From Trichomonas vaginalis G3 (lineage: Eukaryota > Parabasalia > Trichomonadida > Trichomonadidae), in contig NC_067204.1 in NCBI RefSeq assembly GCF_026262505.1, forward strand, positions 7,163,797-7,227,796: a stretch of DNA of 64,000 bases, given 5' to 3'. A program made the position numbers and the translations under genes. A model generated the notes under the pieces. That model had not been told where the DNA came from, made no database searches, and worked only from the letters and a program-made list of their open reading frames with translations. Below, piece after piece: positions 1 to 11,349 of this stretch (positions are counted from its first letter, which is position 1; every line of letters starts with the position of its first letter).

Positions 1-65
1 ATTAATCATTGTTTTATGACATTCTCTTTCTTTTCATATTAATCATTGTTTTATGAATTTCTCTC

Positions 66-164
66 AATATTGATGAATGCCCTCTTAGCATTGCCATCAA
101 AAAGATGTCGATAGAAATTGTCCAATTCCTAGTTGATCATGGTGCTGATGTTAACATGAAACTT
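66..164 (+). pseudogene. Isolated ankyrin-repeat segment
   Basis: About 33 codons reading IEIVQFLVDHGADVN match the second half of an ankyrin repeat (helix, hydrophobic stretch, HGADVN turn). Minisatellite flanks it on both sides and supplies no continuous ankyrin frame, so this is a leftover of an ankyrin-repeat gene invaded by the 37-bp repeat. It is nearly identical to the segments at 913-1011 and 21963-22061, which shows that the array grew by duplicating larger blocks as well as single units. Confidence 0.7.
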
Positions 165-912
165 ATTCTCTTTCTTTTCATATTTATCATTATTTTATGA
201 CATTCTCTTTCTTTTCATATTTATCATTATTTTATGAAATTCTCTTTCTTTTCATATTTATCATTGTTTTATAGAATTCTCTTTCTTTTCATATTAATCA
301 TTGTTTTATGAAATTCTCCTTCTTTTCATATTTATCATTGTTTGATAAAATTCTCTTTCTTTTCATATTTATCATTGTTTTATTACATTCTCTTTCTTTT
401 CATATTTATCATTGTTTTATGGAATTCTCTTTCTTTTCATATTTATCATTGTTTTATGACATTCTCTTTCTTTTCATATTAATCATTGTTTTATGAAATT
501 CTCTTTCTTTTCATATTTATCATTGTTTTATGAATTTCTCTTTCTTTTCATATTTATCATTGTTTGATAGAATTCTCTTTCTTTTCATATTAATCATTGT
601 TTTATGACATTCTCTTTCTTTTCATATTTATCATTGTTTTATGGAATTCTCTTTCTTTTCATATTAATCATTGTTTTATGAAATTCTCTTTCTTTTCATA
701 TTAATCATTGTTTTATGAAATTCTCTTTCTTTTCATATTTATCATTGTTTTATGAAATTCTCTTTCTTTTCATATTTAGCATTGTTTGATAAAATTCTCT
801 TTCTTTTCATATTTAACATTGTTTTATTACATTCTCTTTCTTTTCATATTAATCATTGTTTTATGACATTCTCTTTCTTTTCATATTTATCATTGTTTTA
901 TGAATTTCTCTC

Positions 913-1011
913 AATATTGATGAATGCCCTCTTAGCATTGCCATCAAAAAGATGTCGATAGAAATTGTCCAATTCCTAGTTGATCATGGTGCTGATGTTA
1001 ACATGAAACTT
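913..1011 (+). pseudogene. Isolated ankyrin-repeat segment
   Basis: Same ankyrin segment as at 66-164, again surrounded by 37-bp units. It lies about 100 bp upstream of the Polinton insertion. The block 901-1109 matches 21951-22159 almost base for base at a constant offset of 21050, so the Polinton entered one of two tandem copies of this block. Confidence 0.7.
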
Positions 1012-1109
1012 ATTCTCTTTCTTTTCATATTTATCATTATTTTATGACATTCTCTTTCTTTTCATATTTATCCTTGTTTTATGGAATTCTCTTTCTTTTC
1101 ATATTTATC

Positions 1110-1115
1110 AATGTG
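1110..1115. repeat. Polinton target-site duplication, left
   Basis: AATGTG directly precedes the TIR and recurs directly after the right TIR at 21344-21349. Six-base target duplications are typical of Polintons. The paralogous unoccupied site at 22160-22165 holds a single AATGTG in the same context. Confidence 0.95.
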
Positions 1116-1415
1116 AGTAGTATATGTTGAAGGGTTTTGTGACTTTTTTTGTAAACGTAAGAATTCATACATTTTTGAGCGATTTTGTATCATTTTTTTT
1201 TACATATGAAGTAAAAAATGTATGATTTTTACGGTTTTTATTCTTACGTTTTTGAATAAATCAAGATTTAAAAATTTTCAGAATCGTAAGAAATTTTCAC
1301 TAAACCCATACATAATGAAATAAAAAAAAATAAAAAAAATAAAAAAATAAACTTTAAAAATTCATGTCTTACATTTTTGAATAATTTATTTTTTTAATTC
1401 GTATGAAAATGAGTG
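1116..1415 (+). repeat. Polinton left terminal inverted repeat
   Basis: Inverted copy of 21044-21343. Apart from homopolymer length in two A/T runs the two copies read the same. The TIR is AT-rich and ends inside the first codons of the outermost gene: the ATGAAAATGAGTG at 1403-1415 is shared with the gene reading inwards from the right end. Confidence 0.97.
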
Positions 1416-2508
1416 TCAAGACTAACGACGTTAAAAAATTGGGATTCACAAACGAGGAAATAAAGGATATATTAGAGGAGGAGTTATGAAGTTAATAAAT
1501 ATTATTTAAGAAATTGTCAAAAATTCGCGGAGTTATTAAATGATTTAGATTATGATGGAAAAATGAATAAAGATGATGTTATAAATTTCTTATATCCACA
1601 TCTGAAGAAGAAAAACCTAAAGAACCTGATGTTTTCCCTGAATATTATGAAGAACGGATTAAAGATGATGAATATGATGAAATTGAAAGACTGGAAAAAT
1701 AAGAGATGAAATAGATGAAAAAATTAAGGAATTAAGAGAAGTTGAAAAATATAATGAAAATGAAGTAGAGGGTTTAATGAATATCCCAGCTTCAGAATCA
1801 GAAGTTCAAAAATCTCATGAAGAAAGATATAAAAATTACTTTTTGGAATCTACTAAAAATTTATTAGATGGTGAAATAGATGAAACACTTTCAGAAGAAG
1901 GCACAAATTTATTCATAAACATAAGTTACAATTTATTGACGATGGAGATTATCCATGTATATTACTTTCACCTCCTCTTGATTCTGAAAAATTCAAAAAA
2001 GCACTGAAAAATGTAACATATGCAACAAATACGATTAAGAAAGAAGACCATGATATTTACACAAATTATTATTTAAATAAATGTACAGGTGTTGATAAAG
2101 TTTTTGATTTGTTAGATAAAATATCAAAAGAAACAATTGGTACATATAAAATTTTATGCGATTGTGGTTTCATTATTGAAGATACCAATAATGTTTCATA
2201 TGAAAGAACAGCACCGAAGGAAGACGAAGTTGAAAGGTCTATACCATTCGTTATTAAGAATAAAAGATATGAAAACTTATAAACATTATATTTATTCATT
2301 TATTTCAGAAAAAATGGAAGCAACCCATAAAACATCATCTCATCATTTTATAGCTATTCATACATTCCTTTTCAAAGTTGTGAAATTAAATAAGACAGGA
2401 ATTAGATTTAATGTATCAGGGTACGCATTCTTGAGTAAATTAAAATGTATTCGTCACGTCGCAGATGATAAAAATTTATGTGTTCTTAATTCATTTTATG
2501 GACTTTAG
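1403..2508 (+). pseudogene. Polinton left terminal gene, function unknown, broken
   Basis: First rightward gene of the element. Its start lies inside the TIR (two ATGs, 1403 and 1409). The recognisable stretches are acidic and lysine-rich, with many Glu/Asp clusters, and no catalytic motif that I know. The module is broken in several places. It is followed after a short AT-rich spacer by the DNA polymerase. In other Polintons the end-proximal genes are often lineage-specific and unassigned; nothing here supports a specific function. Confidence 0.5.
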
Positions 2509-2572
2509 CCCTGGACTTTAAAAAAAATAAACTTTATTTTTATTTATTTTTTAATTTTTTATTCTTACATAA

Positions 2573-5500
2573 ATGAACAAAAACGGAACAGCTAAAATGA
2601 ATGATAATCAAATAAGAGCCGAAGGTAGAAGGTTATTTAAACGCTTCTATAACATTCCTGATGGTGTTAATCCTAAAACTCGTAGAAGTTATTTAAATGA
2701 AGCCATAGATGCATATGAAGGATTTGACATTTCATCAGAAAGTGAGAGGTTAGCAAGAATGTTAAACGTTAATATTGATTTTTATTATTGTGACCTCAAC
2801 CAGAAGACGTAGACATAAATAAGGTAGACTTTCCATTAGTGGAATCAATAATGATAGATCCAGAATTTGAAACAGTAAATATTTTATTAACACAGAGTCC
2901 ATGTGGAAAACTTCACGCTGACAGAATTACAGACGTTGAAGCACTCACAGGATATAAAGTTTGCCCCTTTTGCAAAGAAGAAGTATATTCTATCCGTGAT
3001 GACCCAGAAAGGAAAAACCAAAGAAGATTTTTAAAACATTGTGAGAAATGTAAAGAAAATAATGGAAGATTAATTCAAGACGTTCAATTGCAAAACACAC
3101 AACAACCATATGCACCACATATCACGAAACAGAAGATATATCAATGGCTATTAGCTCACAATTTGCAGGAATATTATAAACCAACAAGATATTATATTAC
3201 TTTTGACTTCGAAACATTAGAGACTAAAGAAGAACTTCAACTTTCTGAATGTGCAACTTTGAACGCTTACTTAAAACCATTTATGGTATCATCAACTGTC
3301 AAAATAAAGCCGCAAAGCGGCGAGGTCGTAGACCGTGATAAAACATTTACGAGGAATTTTTGCTTAACATCAAGTGATTCGTTCATCTCTGATTGGATTG
3401 AATTTTTATTTTCAACCTGTTCATTAGTTGCTAAATCAAATATTGAACAATATGAAGAATTATTGAAGTCGCAAACGGACCAAACGGCGGGGACTTTGTC
3501 TCATACATTAAATGAAAAACAGAAGGAAGCATTTAAAGAACTTCTAGATGAGGAATTCAATAAAGTGAATATCATAGGTTTTAATTCGGGAAAGTTTGAT
3601 TTAAATTTAATTCTTCGTGATTTAAACACTGCAAAATGGAAAATAAAATCAATGCTGGGTTCTTCTTCTCAATTTAAGCAAATCATTGTAAAGAAAACAA
3701 ACTGTCCATATGAATTAAGATTTATTGACATCAGAAATTATATAGCGGGTGGAACATTAGACCAATTCACTCAAGATTTCGGAAACAATAAATCACGTGT
3801 TAAATCCTTTTTCCCTTATCAATTCATCACATGGGAGAATTACGAAGAAGAATTATATAAAGTGGAACCATTCACTCAAGATTCATTTTATTCAGCATTA
3901 ACTCAAGAAACATATCCGATTCAGATTATCAAATATATCTCAATGATGCTAAAAATTTTGAGAATAGATTAGAATATTTTATTCATTATTGCAATAAAGA
4001 CGTTGAAATTATGATTGACCCAATTGATAAAATTATTGAAGAAACATTTGTTTATAAAATTGACATGCTTCATAATCTTTCTTTATCATCGAATGCATCA
4101 ATGATTCGTTACGCGTTAGCATATAAGAACTTCAATCCTAACGAAACATATCCAGAAGAAGAAAATGTGGAATCAAGTTTTGAATTAACAAAAAGTATTG
4201 GAAATATAAAATTGATTCATATAAGAAACAAGATGAAAAAGCAGAAAGGGATACTAAAAACAATGTTTCAATGGATGACTATCAATACTATCACGATTTA
4301 ATCCTTTCATCTAAATGCAAAATGTGTGGTAAAGCGTTTACATATGCTAATAAACCAACATTGATAGAATCGATAATGAAAAACCACATACCAAAGAAAA
4401 TTGTCAGTTAATGTGTTGTTATTGCAATGTCGTAAAATCAAATAAAGATGAAGATGTTCAACGTTTAAGAATCAATTTAAGAAATTATGCATTAAAAAAT
4501 AATTTACCAATGACTTTAGATTCAGTTGAAGCTTATCACATTCTCCGTAATGGAATTACTGGTGGTTTATCAAATGTTCAACATAGAGTAATCTTAAAGG
4601 AATCACGCACATTAATAAACTTTCATATAATCCAGAAACTAAAACTGTATCAAATGAGGACACTTCCAACATTATGACTCATTTCGTTGGTGTTGATTTT
4701 AATTCATTATATCCTTCATCATTTTCATCTAATCCTCATGATTTCATTCAATATACTGACCATAAAATGTATATGCCGGGAAGATTGAATGGTGTTATCA
4801 TTTGTGATACAGCAACAAAGAAAGCAAAAGCACTGGGAATAATTAAGAAGAAAAATACTTTATTCGTGGCTGAAGTAAAGGGTCACATTGATGAAAAATA
4901 CATTAATGATTACATAAACTTTTTACCGATAATAAGAAACTTAGATATTATCACAGATGAAAAAACAATTGGCAGTTTTATGTATAATTACATGAAATCA
5001 AACAATCTACCAGTTGACCAGAAACAGAGAAATTAACTCAGTTAGCATCAACACACAACCAATATCAACCATTTTCTTCTTATTATCTTTGGTATCTAAT
5101 AGACAGATTTCATTTTATCATTGATGATATTCAATCAATTTTAACATTTACGAAAAAACTTGTTTTAATGAATTTGCGAACAATTTATGAACGAAAGACA
5201 AAAGGCTGAATTAGAAGGAAATAAAGGAAAAAGTTTATTTTGCAAGATTTCACTTAATGGATCATATGGTTACGATGCAATGAATACACAAAATTACGCA
5301 AAGACTAAAATAATGAATGCACAGAAGGCACGCGTTGCATGTATGTCAAATAAGTTTAAAAACATAAGAGAAATAGGTGAAGATACATATCAAGTGATGC
5401 TCAAAGATAGATTTTATAGATGTGAAACATGTTTACAAGAGGCATTCTTCACTTTAGATAATGCTAAATACTGGTATTTGGTTTTCATTTATGATTTTAT

Positions 5501-6071
5501 GTATAAATGCATGGATGTTAATCGTTTTCATTTCATTGAAGGTGATACTGATTCATCTTATTGGGCTATTGCTGGCGACCCAAATCTTCCTAACACTCAA
5601 GCATTTCAAGCAATTGTTACCGATAAAAAATTTTATGATAAAAACATTTTCAAATTCGCACCTTTTGATTTCTTCTGTTTTGATGAGAAATTTAAACCTA
5701 AATTAAAGAATAAAGCTGAAGAAAAAGCACATGAGAAGAAGTTATTGGGTTTAGCAATTGAGAAACAAGGTGATAACATGGTTGCTTTATGTCCTAAGTG
5801 TTATACATCATTCAACGGTTCAATTGATGGAAGTGATTTTAAAAAGATTGCACAAAAAATGAAAGGAGTTAGTTTACGACAAAATAAACAATTAACACCT
5901 AAAAATTATTTGGATATAATAAATGATAAAGTGATATTTGATGGTCAGAATATTAATTTACAACTTAAAAATGGGTCAATGACTCGCTTAACAATTGGTA
6001 AGACTGCATTAACAGGAGCACACACTAAGGCTGTATGTTGTGAAAATGGATGTTGTATGCCATTTATTTAA
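2573..6071 (+). pseudogene. polB: Protein-primed family B DNA polymerase (Polinton PolB), broken
   Basis: Replicative polymerase of the element, of the protein-primed B family. Signatures in order: an N-terminal zinc-binding stretch with CPFC and HCEKC (about 2960-3050), exonuclease motif I FDFETLE (about 3202), exonuclease motif II FNSGKFDLN (about 3580), a Cys-rich HNH-like cluster with CKMCGKAF and CCYCN (about 4315-4430), palm motif A DFNSLYPSS (about 4693), motif B KISLNGSYGY (about 5237) and motif C EGDTDSSYWA (about 5537). All key polymerase and exonuclease motifs can be seen, so identity is firm. The module has about half a dozen breaks. A leader ATTCTTACATAA directly precedes its ATG at 2573. 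Confidence 0.93.
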
Positions 6072-6173
6072 TAAAATACCACAGAAGAGACAAAAGGAAC
6101 CGTTAATGATGGCTTTGATACTATGATTCAAAGAGGTGGGCACCCTTAAAACATTTATTTTATTTTTATATAA

Positions 6174-7716
6174 ATGGATAATGCAGATTTAAAAATTTTA
6201 ATTGATGATTTAGTACTTAATCAAAAATTTCTTAGTTATTATGAATTAAAATCATATCTCCAAAAATATATAAAATATAACGGGTGATGATATGGATATT
6301 ATTATCCATATTATAAAAATGAAATTTTGAAATATCATGATAAAATAATTTCTAAAATTAAAGACAAAATTAAAAATAATGAATATTCAAAGGGAAAAAC
6401 TAAATCACAACTTAAACAATTGAAAGATTTCAAAAATAAAGTATTAACAGAAGAAGATATTGATGAATTATATAAATTATATAATCCTGAGCCGCAAAAG
6501 CAAAAGGACAAAAACAAAAGGTGCAAAACGCCCAGGTCCTTCAGACCATAAATGAAGCACAAGCTTTAATTTATGATTCATTAGTTAAACCATATTCAGC
6601 CCGACTTTTAAATGAAGATCAATTTTGGAATTCATCCTTCAACATAAACTCGAAGCGGGAAAGTATATTAAACCTTTATATACAGCATATTTAAAACAAA
6701 TGAATAGAATACATCCAGAATTAATGAAGGAAGGAATGAATTCCAAAACTTCATCATCCAAAATCAAAGCAGATAAAATTAAACCACTTGCAACAAACAA
6801 AACCTCTAACGACAGTACCTGCAACACCAAAACCGCCTCCTCCTTCAGTTAATCCTTCATCATTCACTTTATTATATCCATTTCAAACATTAAAGAAACA
6901 AAAAGATTTTAAAAAGGATTTCAAGATATTAAATAAACCAATTGACCCAAAAATTCAACCGTTAAAGGAAAAATTTGGTCGCCCTTCATTTGCACCATAT
7001 CCATATTCATATGAAATCGATCATTTAGAATATTCAAAAGGAAACGTTACTTATTTATTTGCCATTAACATTAACACCAGATATTTATATTGCATTCCGG
7101 TGAAAGGGAAAACAGAACAGGAAACAAGAAGAGCTATTCAATACTTACTAGATCAGGAAAGAGTAGATAATATCAGGGGTGATGGTGATAAAGGATTTCA
7201 GGCAGCTATGACTCATTATTTCCCACAAATTAATTTTTACTTTTCATCCTCTCCATATACGTTTCATAATAAAATAGTTGATGCGGTAATGAGAACTCTT
7301 AGAGATGCGTTAGGGGTTAATGGTCAGATATACTGGGATGGAAATCATGACTCCATCATACAGCAGTTAGTATATATTACAATAATACATGGCATAGAAC
7401 TATTAACATGAAACCGGTGGAAATGAAAAATGATATTTCAAAAGAATGGGAATATATTAGAAAGCAAATGGAAAGGTTGAATGATGTTAAACGTGAACAA
7501 ATTAATTCGGGCTCATGAATTTTAAACAAGGGATAAAGTTTTAATTCATCTCGATTATGGAAAACTGATAAATCAATGACAAAAAGAAGACGAAGATTTG
7601 ACACAATAGCTGAATTTGTTAGATATATTAACGGCAATGCATTAGTTGAAGTTGACAAGAAATTAATAGAAATTCCGATTTATTTTATTACTCCATTATA
7701 TTTAAATAATATTTAA
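6174..7716 (+). pseudogene. int: Polinton integrase (retroviral-type DDE), broken
   Basis: Integrase module. The catalytic core, about 6960-7400, is the RNase-H-fold integrase found in Polintons and retroelements: a strand with YEIDHLEY and FAININTRYLYCIPVKGK, the second acidic strand with NIRGDGDKGF, then the helix after YTFHNKIVDAV. The N-terminal part is Lys-rich, and a short C-terminal stretch before the stop at 7714-7716 (VEVDKKLIEIPIYF) could be a chromo- or SH3-like tail. The start ATG at 6174 follows a TATTTTTATATAA leader. The module has about three breaks. It lies between polymerase and a small basic gene, all on the plus strand. Confidence 0.85.
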
Positions 7717-7736
7717 TTTTTTTTAATTCGTAAGAA

Positions 7737-7919
7737 ATGAGTGACAACGAAGCATCCAAGAGTCCAGACGATGAATATAAAAAGAAACTAAACAGAATTA
7801 AATCAAAAATATGCTATTACAAAAAGAAGTCGCAATGCGGTGGGGTTGAAAACGATAAAGAAATAATCGAAAAATTAGAAACTTACCGTTCAATCCTTAA
7901 ACTGAGTGAAGCAAAATAA
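7737..7919 (+). CDS. Small basic Polinton protein, function unknown
   Basis: 60-residue open frame beginning MSDNEASKSPDDEYKKKLNR, rich in Lys and Glu, probably one long helix or coiled coil. The ATG is preceded by TTTAATTCGTAAGAA, close to the leader found in the TIR (TTTAATTCGTATGAA) and before the polymerase, which supports real transcription. It lies 20 bp after the integrase module and converges with the small minus-strand gene at 7996-8160. I recognise no family. Confidence 0.55.
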   Translation: MSDNEASKSPDDEYKKKLNRIKSKICYYKKKSQCGGVENDKEIIEKLETYRSILKLSEAK

Positions 7920-7995
7920 AAGAATTTAATAGAATAAATAAATTGATTGGAAGAGATGAATTTAATAAAGATGAATTTTTAAACTCTATCCAAAT

Positions 7996-8160
7996 TTAAT
8001 TTTTATTCCTCTTTGACAACATCTCTCTTTCCATCATTACTGCATAACCACATTTTCTCAATTTTAGTGGTTTGTTATTTTTAACATGTTCTTGCATCAT
8101 TTTTATCATTTCCTCCCTTGTTATGATTCGTGGTAAATTTTGAGCTTGTGGGGTATTCAT
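7996..8160 (-). CDS. 54-residue Polinton protein, function unknown
   Basis: Short minus-strand frame starting MNTPQAQNLPRIITREEM and ending with a basic tail. Its ATG directly follows TTTTTATTTTTATATAA, the same TATATAA-ATG leader as the integrase module (6174) and the primase-helicase (10973), so it is probably a true gene despite its size. It sits beside the left repeat array. One Cys, several Met and Lys, no motif I recognise. Confidence 0.5.
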   Translation of the reverse strand: MNTPQAQNLPRIITREEMIKMMQEHVKNNKPLKLRKCGYAVMMEREMLSKRNKN

Positions 8161-8202
8161 TTATATAAAAATAAAAATTTAAATTATGCCGTTCTAAAGT
8201 TT

Positions 8203-8585
8203 GTGACAACATGACATTTTGACAACATAGTGGGTTATTCGATAATAAATTATTTTTGAATAACTGAAGGTGTCACCACGTCACCATGTGTCACCAGGTT
8301 ATTTAACTTCTCTGAAAAAATGTGACAACATGACATTTTGACAACATAGTGGGTTATTCGATAATAAATTATTTTTGAATAACTGAAGGTGTCACCACGT
8401 CACCATGTGTCACCAGGTTATTTAACTTCTCTGAAAAAATGTGACAACATGACATTTTGACAACATAGTGGGTTATTCGATAATAAATTATTTTTGAATA
8501 ACTGAAGGTGTCACCACGTCACCATGTGTCACCAGGTTATTTAACTTCTCTGAAAAAATGTGACAACATGACATTTTGACAACAT
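8203..8585 (+). repeat. 119-bp iteron-like tandem repeat, left array
   Basis: Three full units of 119 bp and a partial fourth (unit starts 8203, 8322, 8441, 8560), almost identical. Each unit contains spaced TGACA words (GTGACAACATGACATTTTGACA), a GTTATTC...GAATAAC inverted repeat, and GTCACC words (GTGTCACCACGTCACC). The same unit occurs in opposite orientation at 11037-11890, so the primase-helicase gene lies between two facing arrays. This looks like binding sites for a replication initiator, but that is inference. Confidence 0.92.
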
Positions 8586-8643
8586 AGGTACGAAAAGAGG
8601 AAGGCAAAAATAAATTCCAATCATACTTTATAAAGCTAGACCT

Positions 8644-10973
8644 TCAGGTCTCGCCGCTTAGCGGCTCATTTACAGGTATTTCATCGTCAGTAAATGAATC
8701 CTCATTATCGTTTGGTTCAACCTGTTTATATAATCCTTTCATTTCTTCTTTCAAAACATAACACCATGTTTGTTTACCATCTATTCTTACCTGTTTCCTA
8801 TCACATTTATCCTTAATGCTCATTTGAAAGTTTTTGTCTTTCATGTCTGATGGTTTGCAGAATAGAGCATTTTCACACGTCATACCTGCACATAATTCAT
8901 CATAATGTGTATTTATCCATTCATCTAAAGGATTTGTTGATAACTCGATTAAATCTTGTTTGGCTTCAGTCATCGGAATGATTCGTACATTAAATGATGA
9001 AAGGTCATATTGCATAAAATACGTCAGTAAATTATCATAAAATTCCTTAGTGCATGAATTCATCAAATTCTTGAAGTAATCAAATTGACCCTTAAATTTA
9101 CCATTAACTCTTAAAACTACGTATCTTCTGTCTCCAACTTCAATTTTGACAGGGTAGACGTTATTAGTTACGAAAATGAAGTTTGCAACATTCTGTGCAG
9201 TTCTTCTGGGTTGATTCTTTTCATTAATTCTAATTTGATTATCCGTAATAATTGATTTCAAAGCGTTGAAGTTTGCGAGTCTGTCTTCACCAACATTCTT
9301 GAGTTCATTAAGTACAAGAAACATTTTATTTTCAACAACCGAATTGAAATTACCCGTTAGCTCACTTATTTCAGTAATGTTTTTACATGAATAACCAGCG
9401 AGAAGTTCAGAAATAATGTCAGTGAATCTGTTTTTACCTGTTCCTGAAGTCCTTTCAAAATAATTGCTGTTTCATTCTTGATTCCAGGATGTTGAATCAT
9501 TGATGCAATCCAGCCGAGTAGGTATTTATACACTTCATCGTTATTATCACAAATGGCTTCTTTAATGAAATTCATAAACATCTCAATTTTTGAGTAATCA
9601 GGCTTTTCAAGAATGTTGTATTTATAACCTTGAAACGTTGAGAAAACATCTGGGAATCAGATTTAAAGCAACACCCTTAACGGTTAATGAAGACAATTGA
9701 TTTAGTAGTACATCCCATGCTGTTATGGTTTTACCTTCTTCTTTAAATAATTTAATCATTTTGAGTGACTCTTTCATGTTTGATTGAAGAACAAATGATA
9801 TTTGATTCATTTTGTCGTGTATGTTGTAATCTTTCTGAATGAAGTATTTGTTTCCACAATCTACAAAACGAATTACACGTGATAAATCCTCAATTACTTC
9901 AGAACTGTTTTTATACTGATGATTTTCAGCCTGCGTCTAATATCTGTTATCAAAAACGAGTCATCAAGTTTGATATCAAATGTTATTTTTGGCTTACGTA
10001 ATAAAGGTAAAACATATTCATCATAATATTCCTTTTGATAAAGTTTTAGAATCTTCACTAAAACAAATGGAGAAGTCATTAAATATGCATATCTACTACG
10101 TGCTTTTTCAAAATTACTTTTTGCATTTTCAGTTAAACTGCAGAAGTTATAAACGTTATCGTATGCTTCATTAATTAAATGATTAGGTAACGAATTAATT
10201 GCTTGAAACAGTGTGAATAATGTAACTTCTTTTTCTAAATTCATGTTTCCACCGTCATTATGTACTTCAAAATCACAGATACCATCAACTATGCTCTGCG
10301 CAAGTTTATCGTCAATGTTTACATCTTTGTTTTCATTCATTATACTCTTTATTTCTTCATTCTTTTGTTCAACTCTTACCTTAATATTCAAATCATTTAA
10401 TATATCATTCACTGTTCTGGTTAATGTTGAATCGTAACTTCCACGAATGAATGAGTATGTATTGATTGGTTCTGTTGCATTCTTGCGAACTCTTGAATCA
10501 GCCATAACTACTAATGAACGCTTTGAATCATCCATAGAAGTCATTATGTCAATATCATAATCATTGCAGGAATAACATTTAATCATTCTGTTCGAGGTTG
10601 AATAGAAGAAATTAGTGTTGCAATAAATGTGAAGACCTCCTGAAGCGGTTTTAACGATAACATCTTTATCCGAAAGTTTTGATAAAATGTCTTTTCTAAC
10701 TGTTTCTTTAAGTTCATCATTGTATGATTTATTGATATCAACATCTATAATCGTTAAATTTGAAATTTTATTTACTAATAAAGCCATACCAGTTTTCCTT
10801 CCTCTTCCTCCATCATGTTTGAGGTAGTTATGTAAATCAATCTTGTTTTCACCAATTCTTTCGTTGAGGGTTTTAGTTTCTGCCACAACTAATTCCTCAG
10901 CTAATGAATCAATAACTTTTTCATCAGAAACGATAAAGTTGCTGTTGTTGTTGTTGTTGTTTGTTGTTGTCAT
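8644..10973 (-). pseudogene. Primase-SF3 helicase (AEP primase plus D5-type helicase), broken
   Basis: Replication protein with an archaeo-eukaryotic primase (prim-pol) half followed by a superfamily 3 helicase. N-terminal half: poly-Asn start, GGRGRKTGMALLVNK, the catalytic pair TIIDVDINK, then VKTASGGLHIYC, the usual order in prim-pol domains. C-terminal half: a P-loop region near 9440, the Walker B-like FLVLNELKN (about 9310) and motif C FIFVTNN (about 9165), as in DUF5906/D5-like helicases. Starts at 10973 after a CCTATATAA leader. About three breaks. Repeat arrays flank it on both sides. The protein would unwind and prime element DNA, which protein-primed Polintons do not strictly need. 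Confidence 0.85.
8646..8667. repeat. Twin palindrome at end of helicase gene
   Basis: AGACCTTCAGGTCT and GCCGCTTAGCGGC are two adjacent short palindromes over the last codons of the helicase gene. A near copy in the other orientation, GCCGCAAAGCGGC followed by GGTCGTAGACC, lies inside the polymerase at about 3311-3335. Confidence 0.7.
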
Positions 10974-11075
10974 TTATATAGGAATAAAAAATAAAAATAA
11001 TTTTAAAACTAACTTTATTTTTGGACTGCATCGAATTTCCTGTGTTGTTGTCAAAATGTCATGTTGTCAGTAATT

Positions 11076-11330
11076 TTAAGAGAAGTTAATTAACCTGGTA
11101 GCACATGGTAACATGGTAACAGTGAAAACATTAACGTAAACATTATTTTTGCTGAATTCAACAACAAAATGAACGAGGTCAGGATGTATGCAAATACCTT
11201 TGAATTCATTCATAAGTTCCTTAGTAAGCTCATAAAATGTTTGTTTTGAGGTCGAGCCACTTTTGGCTTGACCGTATTCTTTCAACCAAAACTCAAGAAT
11301 TTTCCTGTGTGAATTTTGTATAAAAACCAA
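11076..11330 (-). other. Open frame without ATG inside the right repeat region
   Basis: 84 codons open, but the first codon is TTG and no ATG is available near the 5' end. The C-terminal end overlaps a diverged iteron copy. It could be a remnant of a gene displaced by the repeats. The stretch ILEFWLKEYGQAKSGSTSKQ has ordinary protein composition, so it may once have been coding. No family recognised. Confidence 0.3.
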
Positions 11331-11349
11331 CCGTCTGAATTCAGGCGGT
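11328..11349. repeat. 22-bp near-perfect palindrome
   Basis: AACCGTCTGAATTCAGGCGG plus TT is an inverted repeat around GAATTC with one T/C asymmetry. It lies between the diverged first copy and the main block of right-hand repeats. Could be a hairpin or a dimeric protein site. Confidence 0.6.

Larger units (their letters stand above)
1..1109. repeat. 37-bp minisatellite, left block
   Basis: Tandem units of about 37 bp with the core TTCTCTTTCTTTTCATATTT followed by ATCATTG and a variable TTTTATGAAA, TTTTATGACA, TTTTATAGAA or TTTGATAAAA joint. Because 37 is not a multiple of three, the frame cycles and three units give a 37-residue hydrophobic peptide, so 60-70 residue open frames arise by chance. 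Two ankyrin-like segments interrupt the block. The unit is the same as in the blocks at 21350-23212 and 31418-31949, so all three come from one array family. Confidence 0.93.

Noticed and set aside
308-496. Hydrophobic open frames within the minisatellite as membrane proteins
   Set aside because: They follow from the base composition and cycling frame of the repeat, recur in every block, and have no independent gene features.
1-1109. CRISPR-like array of 37-bp repeats
   Set aside because: Units are adjacent without unique spacers; it is a plain tandem minisatellite.
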